A stretch of 64,000 nucleotides of DNA from Serpula lacrymans var. lacrymans S7.9 (lineage: Eukaryota > Basidiomycota > Agaricomycetes > Boletales > Serpulaceae). A program made the position numbers and the translations under genes. The notes beneath the pieces are model-generated. The model made no database searches. It was not told the DNA's origin and saw only the letters and a program-made list of their open reading frames with translations. The stretch is from contig NW_006763290.1 in assembly GCF_000218685.1 (NCBI RefSeq), positions 3,560,908 through 3,624,907 on the forward strand. Reading direction: 5' to 3'. Of the stretch, positions 57,618-64,000 are shown one piece after another. Every line of letters starts with the position of its first letter. Position 1 is the stretch's first letter.

Positions 57618-59110
57618 CCCTCCCTTGAGCTAAGCCAATCCCCATCATGTAGCAAAACTCATCAAATTTGATTTGCCCCAAGGGGTTTGTTAGAATATTG
57701 GCTGGCATATTATTTGTGGGACAAAACTTGAAGGTGAGGACAGATTCTTCAACTGTCTGACAGATGAAGTGGTATCAGATGTCAATATATTTTGAGTGAG
57801 CATGATATATGTTGTTGATGGTGAGTACAATTGCACTTTGATTGTCTGTAAAGATAACAGTGGGGTCAATTAGCATTGATCCTGTGATATTGCCCATCAA
57901 ACCTCGAAGCCATATTGCTTCTTTACTCGCATGGTTAAATCCTATGTATTCAGCCTCAGTGCTTGATAACATGATCATAGGTTGCTTTCTAGCACTCCAC
58001 CATATCATTTAAATAAAGTTTAAAGTCTGATGTCCAGCATGTGACCAGTCATATGTTGAGTCTGGACACTGGTCAGGTGATGCATCATGTGATGGGTCAT
58101 GTGACTATAAAAAATCCACAAAGTAAAATAAAATAAAAGGGTCACGTGATCAGTCATGTGACTTGGAAAACAAAAAGTAAAAGTACAGTTAAAGTAAAGT
58201 GTCAAATTAGATGCTGGTGTGTCTATTGTAACAGTTAGTGCCAGTTTGCAGGCTTCCATATCAAATGCTTTTAGCATCAATTCAGCATAGGCTTGTTGTC
58301 TGAGGGTTAGCATGTATTGAGTATGGTTTTAACTGATTTAAAAACCCAATAAAAAGTGGATAGTCCTCGTTGTTCCTCTGTCAAGTAGCTTGGGGGTGCT
58401 CACATCAATACATTATTGTCTATTTGGAATTAAGGTAGGCACTGTATTTCCCAGTTCTTCAAGCATGCATAGGCAAGAATGGCTCTATGTGATATCAGTC
58501 TTGCCACAGCAGAGTATATTTCAAGTTAGTCAATGCCATATTCCCGTCCATTTCTATTAGGATTTTTCCAGCCACATCATGTTTGATCTTTGTTACATAG
58601 TGTAAATAAATAATGTTGGCACTCTTTGGTGGTGATACAAGATCCAGGTATGTAGACTCTCTAGTTGACTTATTTCATCTTGCATTGTTAATCTCCAGTT
58701 TTCACTACTAGTATCAGGTCCCTTTAAGGCCTGGTATAGCAGCAGACTATCATCATCAGGAAGGTATGCACTTAGTGCTATGCTATGTTTATCATCATCA
58801 TCTTCCCTCCCTTCCGCCTCTATGAGATTAGCAAGTAGTGCTGTTTCTCTTCCTTTATGTAGGCATCTATAGCATCCTGGGGGTTTTTCAGCTGTAGTTT
58901 GCTTGGGTCTTGTCTCTGGTGGTGGTGTATTAGATGGAGTTTTGATGCTTTAAGTTTTGTTGTTGGAAGAGTGTTGGTTGTTTGTGGTGGAGACACTGTG
59001 TGTTGTCAAAGGGGGGTGGGTATCAGTTGGATATAGGTCAGTGTCAATTAGTGTCATATCCATGCCAGTCCTTCTTTACTCCTCTCCACCTTTTATCATC
59101 TACTCTCACC
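57618..59110 (-). pseudogene. Copia remnant 3: partial pol with an LTR B fragment inside
   Basis: On the minus strand the 59100-58240 part shows ALKGPDTSSENWRLTMQDE, SANIIYLHYVTKIKHD and RQQAYAELMLKAFDME, pieces of copia RT with many stops. The 58012-57618 part reads as RNase H: IWWSARKQPMIMLSSTEAEY, FTDNQSAIVL, YHAHSKYIDI. Between them, about 150 codons of RT/RNase H are replaced by a 3' fragment of LTR B (58013-58233). Strongly decayed. Confidence 0.75.
58013..58233 (-). repeat. Partial LTR B copy inside copia remnant 3
   Basis: It matches the right ~220 bp of LTR B, including TCACGTGATCAGTCATGTGA-type E-box words and the TTGTAACA end. The left half of the LTR is absent, so a deletion or recombination joined it directly to RNase H sequence. 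Confidence 0.75.
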
Positions 59111-59943
59111 TGTTCACTCCGTTGAGTTAGGGACCAAGTGTAACAACCAAGAGTTTGTTACTCTGGCGCACAACTAGAACCAACTATAGAGATGATGATG
59201 AGGGAGTGGTTACCCTTTAGGCTTCAACAAGTTAGTTGTTAGGATACAACAGGAGGACTCGCTGAGGAGTCTCCTTGATCTATTGGGGTATATATACTAC
59301 TACAGGTTTGTTTGTACAATATGTACTATACAGTTGATGAAGGCAGTGGCTGATGATGTCAGAGGGCGTAGCCCGTGTGACCAGCTCCACTGCATGAGAG
59401 ACTTGTATCTAAAACAGAAAGAAAGGTAGCGCAGTGCGAGAAAGTGGAGTTTGAACAAAAGGGAAAGTGCCGCATGGCACGGAGTGTGAAAATCACAGTA
59501 AAAGGTTAAAGAGGAGAATGAAAATTAAAGGTCCAAAAATGTGTTATCATAACACCAAGGTCCACAGAAGGGCTTAGCGCACAAGCTAAGTCAACTCCCA
59601 ACCTTGTACTCTGTTCCGCTCCCCACCCAATCTCTGTACTCCAAACACCAATCACTCTGAAGGTCACGGTTCTGACAATTAGTTGGGACTTTGATGAGGT
59701 GATGAATATAACTGTAAATGAAAAGACTCTAAAGGAATGTGTAAGTATGTGTTTAACTGTAATAATGATGTTACTATACCTCAGTCTTTCTGGTAAATAA
59801 CTCAGGTGTTTAAGGTAGGATGAGTGCACTTTTTTGTATCCTAATTAGGAAACTTATGTAATGTATCAAAATGTCGGAATAGTTGAATGAAAACGAATGA
59901 AAGAATGTAAAATATATAGTAGTGTCAATGATATGCCAATACA
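59111..59943 (-). repeat. 3' LTR (family C) of copia element 2, interrupted by solo LTR A
   Basis: In minus orientation it begins TGTATTGGCAT right after a polypurine tract (TTTGAGGGGG), near the pol stop, and ends GTGAACA. About 413 bp remain after removing the inserted LTR A and one target repeat. Confidence 0.7.
59139..59554 (-). repeat. Solo LTR A with target duplication CCAAG
   Basis: TGTAACAACC to CATAACA, 416 bp, flanked by CCAAG at 59134-59138 and 59555-59559. Close to the LTRs at 44237-44650 and 44838-45660. Inserted in LTR C. Confidence 0.92.
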
Positions 59944-62900
59944 CCCCCTCAAACCAAACTCACTCCCATTATCTTAACAAAATATTCTAGCTTGGGTTGA
60001 GCCGGTGGTTTTGTAAGGCAATCTGCAGGCATTTCTTCAGTAGGACAGTAGAATATTCGAATAACTTTGCTTTCTACAGTTTGTTGAATGAAATGAAAGC
60101 AGATGTCGATATGTTTGGTCCTTGAGTGGTACACATTGTTCTTTGTTAATTCTATAGCACCACGGTTGTTGCTGTGCAGAGGGACTGGTGGTTGCAATGG
60201 ATTATTGGTTATTTCGGCCCATATATTCTTGAGCCAAATTGCCTCTTTTGTTGCATGTGTTAGTACCATATATTCGGCTTCTGTTGTTGATAGAGTAACT
60301 ATTGGTTGGGTTTTGCTATTCCAGGATACTGCACCACCATTTATTCGAAAAACATAGCCAGAAATATAGTGCCTATGGGCATGTGAGGCATAGTCAGCAT
60401 CTGTGAAACCGATGAGTCCCTCTTGGTTCTGGCCAATTAGTAAGCAATGGTTTCTCATTGCCTTGAGATACCTGAACACTTGCTTGGCTGCTTTCCAGTG
60501 TGTGTGTCCTGGATTCTGGAGAAAACATGATAGAGACGAGATGGCGAAGGATATATCTGGTCTTGTTGCAAGGGAGAGATACATGAGGGAGCCTATGGCT
60601 TCCCTGTAAGGTATGTTTTTCATTTCCTCCAATTTGGCTGTTGTCAAGGGAGACTGTGTTGTGTCAAACAGAAGGCCTGGTTCAATGGGAGTAGAGATTG
60701 GTTTGGCTTCTTCTAGGCTGAATCTTTTTAGGACTGTATCAATATAGGCTTGTTGTCCAAGTGAGATGGTATGGTTTATGTGGTCTTGTTTGATTTCTAT
60801 TCCTGGCAGCCAGCTGATTTTACCAAGGTCCGTTATCGCATACTCTTCTTTTATCTCGCTCTTAAAACTCTCTATTAGTTCCTTGGAACTTCCTGCGATT
60901 TCCATGTCATTGATAGACACAGAGACAATAATGCCTCCACTGTTGCTATATTTAATGAATAATGCATCGTTGTATTCGGATTGTTCAAAGCCAAGTCTTT
61001 TGAAAGTTGTGGTAAGCTTTTCATACCATTGCTTCCCAGACTGCTTTAATCCATATAGACCTTTCTTTAACTTGCAGACCAAGCCTCTTTGGTTCGCTTT
61101 CAGATATCCTGTCGCTGGCTGCATATATATATCCTCAGTCACTTCTGCGTTGAGGTAGGCTGACTTGATGTCAATCTGATGGATTTCCCAGTTGAGAGTG
61201 GCTGCATGAGCGAGTATGAGACAATTTGTTGTCAATTGTGAGACGGCCGAGTATGTTTCAGTGTAGTCTGTCCCATATATTTGGGTGCTACCATTTGCAA
61301 CCGATCTCACTTTAAATTTTAGGATGTTTCCATTTGGTCCTCACTTGATTTGTGTCACATAGTGCAAGCAAATGATGTTGGCGTTTGCTGGTGGCTCCAC
61401 CAGGTCCCAGGTATGCAATTTGTCTATCTGTTTTATCTCTTCTTCTATGGCTGCTAACCACTCCATTCTGTAGCACCCATTTAGTGCCTCAGTAATAGAG
61501 GGCGAGTCATTTTTGGACGACTTGGCAGCTGTGTCAGCCGCTGCCATAGCGTACTGGTGAGTTGCTGCCTCACTTTCCTCTGTATCTGACATCCATGCAA
61601 GGTTTGTGCGCCCGTTTTTGTGTAGGTTTTGATAGAAACCAGGTGGTTTCACCTGACCACAATACGGACGCTCCTGGGCCTCAAGAATGGGGTGGATGGG
61701 CCCTTGTTTGACTGGATGAGGCTTGTTAGGTGGGTTTGGCGCTGGTTCAAGGACCGCCAGTTTGTCTTGGGCTGGCACTTGTGCCAAAAACACAGTTGCG
61801 TTGTCCTTGTGTTCCTCGCTTGCTATGGATTCGTTTGCAGGTTGTTTTGGTGCGGTTCTTCAACCGCATCAAGCAGGAGTGGGTTGTTTTGCAGCAGCAG
61901 TTCGAGCCGCTCGTTCGGATTGAAAATGACATTGCGTTCAATGGAAATGGTGCATTTGTCTGGCCAATATATGTGGTACCCCTTTGATTCTGAGTCATAT
62001 CCTACCCATTTTCCAATCTTAGCATGGGATTCAAGTTTTCCTGCATTTAGGACTTTGATGTAGGCTGTACATCTGAATTCTCAAAGGTCCCTCAGGTCTG
62101 GTTTTTGGCCGCATGCTATTTCATATGGTGTTTTGCCTTTAAGGGCCTTTGTAGGTGATCTGTTTTTGATCCAAACTGCGTGCTTAACTGCTTCACCCCA
62201 CAGCATTCTGGGCATGCCAGCAGATATTAGCATGGCTCAAGCTAGCTTGAGTAGTGTTCAATTGAGTTGTTCTGCAGTGCCATTTTGCTGGGGTGAGTCA
62301 TAAACGGTAAGTTCACGTACAGTTCCTTGTTTTTCTAGATGCTGATTATATTCAGCACTTGTGAACTCGTCGCCCCTATCAGATCTGAAGAGTTTAACTT
62401 TGGTACCATCTTTTTGCGTGTTCAACCATAATTCGAAGGATTGGTACATTTTTAGGACCTCGTCCTTGCGGGCAAGCAGATATATATGTGATTTACAAGA
62501 GTAATCATCTGTGATTGTCAGCATGTATTGTTTGCCTTTTATGTCCTTGACTGAGGCAGGTCCCCACAGGTCCAAGTGGAGGTGTTCTCCATATGTTGTA
62601 GCACAAGTGTAGCTGATTTTGGGAAATGGTTTCCTTCGGGCTTTAGCTCTGACACAAGGCTCACAAAATTTGACAGCAGCTGATGGATCAATTTCTACTC
62701 CTTTGGCCATTCCTGACTTTTTCAAGTGTTTAGCCGCTTTGTGTTCAATATGACCTATCTTTCTATGGAGTTCATTCACGTTTAGCCTTTGATTTGCTAC
62801 ATTTGCTTGGTGCATGCCACATATGTCTGTTTTCGAGAGCTGATACAGTCCTTCAGATTGTGGTATTATAGCAATGACTTTCCATTGTGGTAGTGGAGTT

Positions 62901-63415
62901 TTTATCATGCATGCACCGTTCTCGATGTGTATAGCATATCCAGCACTATCCATACAACTGGCTGAGATGAGTGTTTGGGCCATTTCTGGGCAATATAGTG
63001 TTTCTCGCAATTGCACACGAGAATAGCTTGTCCCATTTGGGAGATTGATCATGATTGTGCATTTTCCACTGGCATACATAGTTTGGCCATCTGCTAATGA
63101 GATTGGGATAAGATCAATGTGGCTGATGCTTTCAAACAGGTGCTTGTCTGGACAGTAATGATTGCTGGCTCCACAGTCTACCAGAGCATTGTATGATGGA
63201 TTTGATGAAGATGCTCAAGAGGCTGTTGCAATGAATGCATATACTTCATCGTTTGTGACACTTTGTGTGGTAGCAACATTTGCAGCTGGGGCAGGAGGAT
63301 TTGTATCCGGTGCTTTAGTGGTAGGTTTTCGGCTTTGAGGACGTTGGCCCTCCTTTCCACCACCCGGCGCATAACAGTATTCAACTGTATGGCCCGTTTT
63401 AATGGGGCATTTTGT
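59944..63415 (-). pseudogene. Copia element 2 gag-pol, near-complete but mutated
   Basis: From right to left: a gag zinc-knuckle remnant (CPIKTGHTVEYC, near 63405), protease VDCGASNHYCPDK (the DSG triad is DCG), and integrase zinc region HRKIGHIEHK...FCEPCVRAKAR. The integrase core follows (LDLWGPA, SDRGDEF, PQQNGTAE), then RT (IDIKSAYLNAEV, LKKGLYGLKQSGKQWYEK). The RT catalytic box reads SINDM instead of YVDDM. RNase H follows (FTDADYASHA, LSTTEAEYMVL). The 453-codon frame 61310-59949 is intact; upstream are a frameshift near 61340 and stops near 62080 and 62240. The 5' part is cut by the E repeat at 63416. Confidence 0.9.
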
Positions 63416-64000
63416 AAAGACCATTTTATTATTTTCTTATCTTCTCTATGTCTTGGTTCTCAAACACTTTTCCCATTACACCTCAAGCTCTAGGGCTAGA
63501 GGTATTGTTTGCTATTTTACTTCCCATAGCCCTCACAGGCTTTCTCAACCATTGCTACCACTTTATATCACAGATCAGAGACTGGGTATTGCTCCCAGCT
63601 AGCCAGCACAATGGGTAGGGACTGGTAGTAGGCATCTTGCCAACCAGCTCCAAGCCCCATCAGTGCCTGGATATACTAATAGACACTTTAGTCAGGATCG
63701 TACTTCATCATGAGGATACGGTTCCTGAACAGGCGTGACAACACCTATTTTTAGTACAACTCTCTCACCTGCTGATTAATCATTCAAAGTTGTACGATAG
63801 TTATTCCTTTTTCTTATTGATTGATTTATTCCTCAGACCACTTTTTGTTTATTCCTCTTTTGATCTGAAGGATGGACGGTTAGCTATATAAACCCTACAC
63901 ATCTCATGTATAGTTCTTTAGCTTTCTATTACTTGATTTACCCGCTTTACTCCTCAACCAAAATCCTTGAGTTTACTCCCAAGTCCTTTACTTGCTATAT
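63416..64000 (+). repeat. LTR-like repeat family E, copy 3 (runs off the window)
   Basis: Starts TGTAAAGACCATTTTATT within the gag zinc-knuckle region of copia element 2 and is very similar to 43655-44236. Contains the TATA-like GCTATATAAACCC. Its far end is outside the window. Confidence 0.8.
63448..63618 (+). CDS. 56-codon membrane mini-ORF in E repeat, copy 3
   Basis: ATG 63448 to TAG 63616-63618. Peptide MSWFSNTFPITPQALGLEV, then a hydrophobic stretch with one Leu-to-Pro change relative to copy 2, then QIRDWVLLPASQHNG. The Pro inside the hydrophobic stretch may weaken a membrane helix. Confidence 0.45.
   Translation: MSWFSNTFPITPQALGLEVLFAILLPIALTGFLNHCYHFISQIRDWVLLPASQHNG

Noticed and set aside
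60103..61158. Plus-strand frames of 68-130 codons
   Set aside because: They are antisense shadows of the intact copia 2 RT/RNase H frame.

Overview
The window looks like a repeat-rich stretch of a filamentous basidiomycete genome, most likely an Agaricomycete. The evidence is short (about 45-75 bp) GT-AG introns in the intact genes, a fungal Cdc11-type septin, a PIF1/HUH Helitron, a CACTA-like (Plavaka/tnp2-type) transposase, a chromodomain Ty3/gypsy element and several Ty1/copia families. Genus and species cannot be told from the sequence alone.

Host genes sit in two small islands. Island 1 holds an intact 11-exon septin (12933-14603, minus strand, 367 aa). Island 2 holds a conserved unknown gene (52104-52954, minus, 242 aa) and a TGL2-like alpha/beta-hydrolase lipase (54244-56297, plus, six exons, 590 aa, with an 11-nt microexon across the catalytic-serine elbow). 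I checked exon phases for all three and they give uninterrupted frames. Other non-TE genes are broken: a SUN-domain gene (31631-33080) with a solo LTR in its SUN domain; a Pro/Gln-rich multi-exon gene (31015 to 23296, minus) split by a 5.3-kb copia element; an unknown gene with an in-frame stop (9658-8501, minus); and poorly defined multi-exon genes (10458-12454) and an F-box/LRR-like fragment (22119-23189).

The rest is mobile DNA in layers. From left to right: a ~0.6-kb repeat (family F); a decayed Helitron (2551-8450); a second, truncated Helitron helicase (16690-14986, minus) with a solo LTR inside it; a ~0.6-kb LTR-like repeat (family E, three copies); a Plavaka/tnp2-like transposase pseudogene (21595-18364, minus); copia element I with both LTRs and a target-site duplication (24801-30069); a relatively young gypsy chromovirus (35176-42145) nested in an older gypsy on the opposite strand; a cluster of nested copia LTRs, tRNA-like sequences and primer-binding-site landmarks (43.6-48.7 kb); a decayed second gypsy (47583-50816); a MITE-like inverted-repeat unit (56926-57287); and two minus-strand copia elements (57305-63415) carrying solo LTRs.

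Most lesions are transitions. Many in-frame stops are TGA where the family normally has Arg, as CGA to TGA would give, and several catalytic residues show G-to-A type changes. This fits methyl-C deamination or a RIP-like process. The points I find most worth following up are a 56-codon membrane mini-ORF conserved in all three E repeats with an excess of synonymous differences, a Cys-rich accessory ORF after pol in the chromovirus, and an exact-length tRNA cloverleaf beside initiator-Met primer-binding sites.
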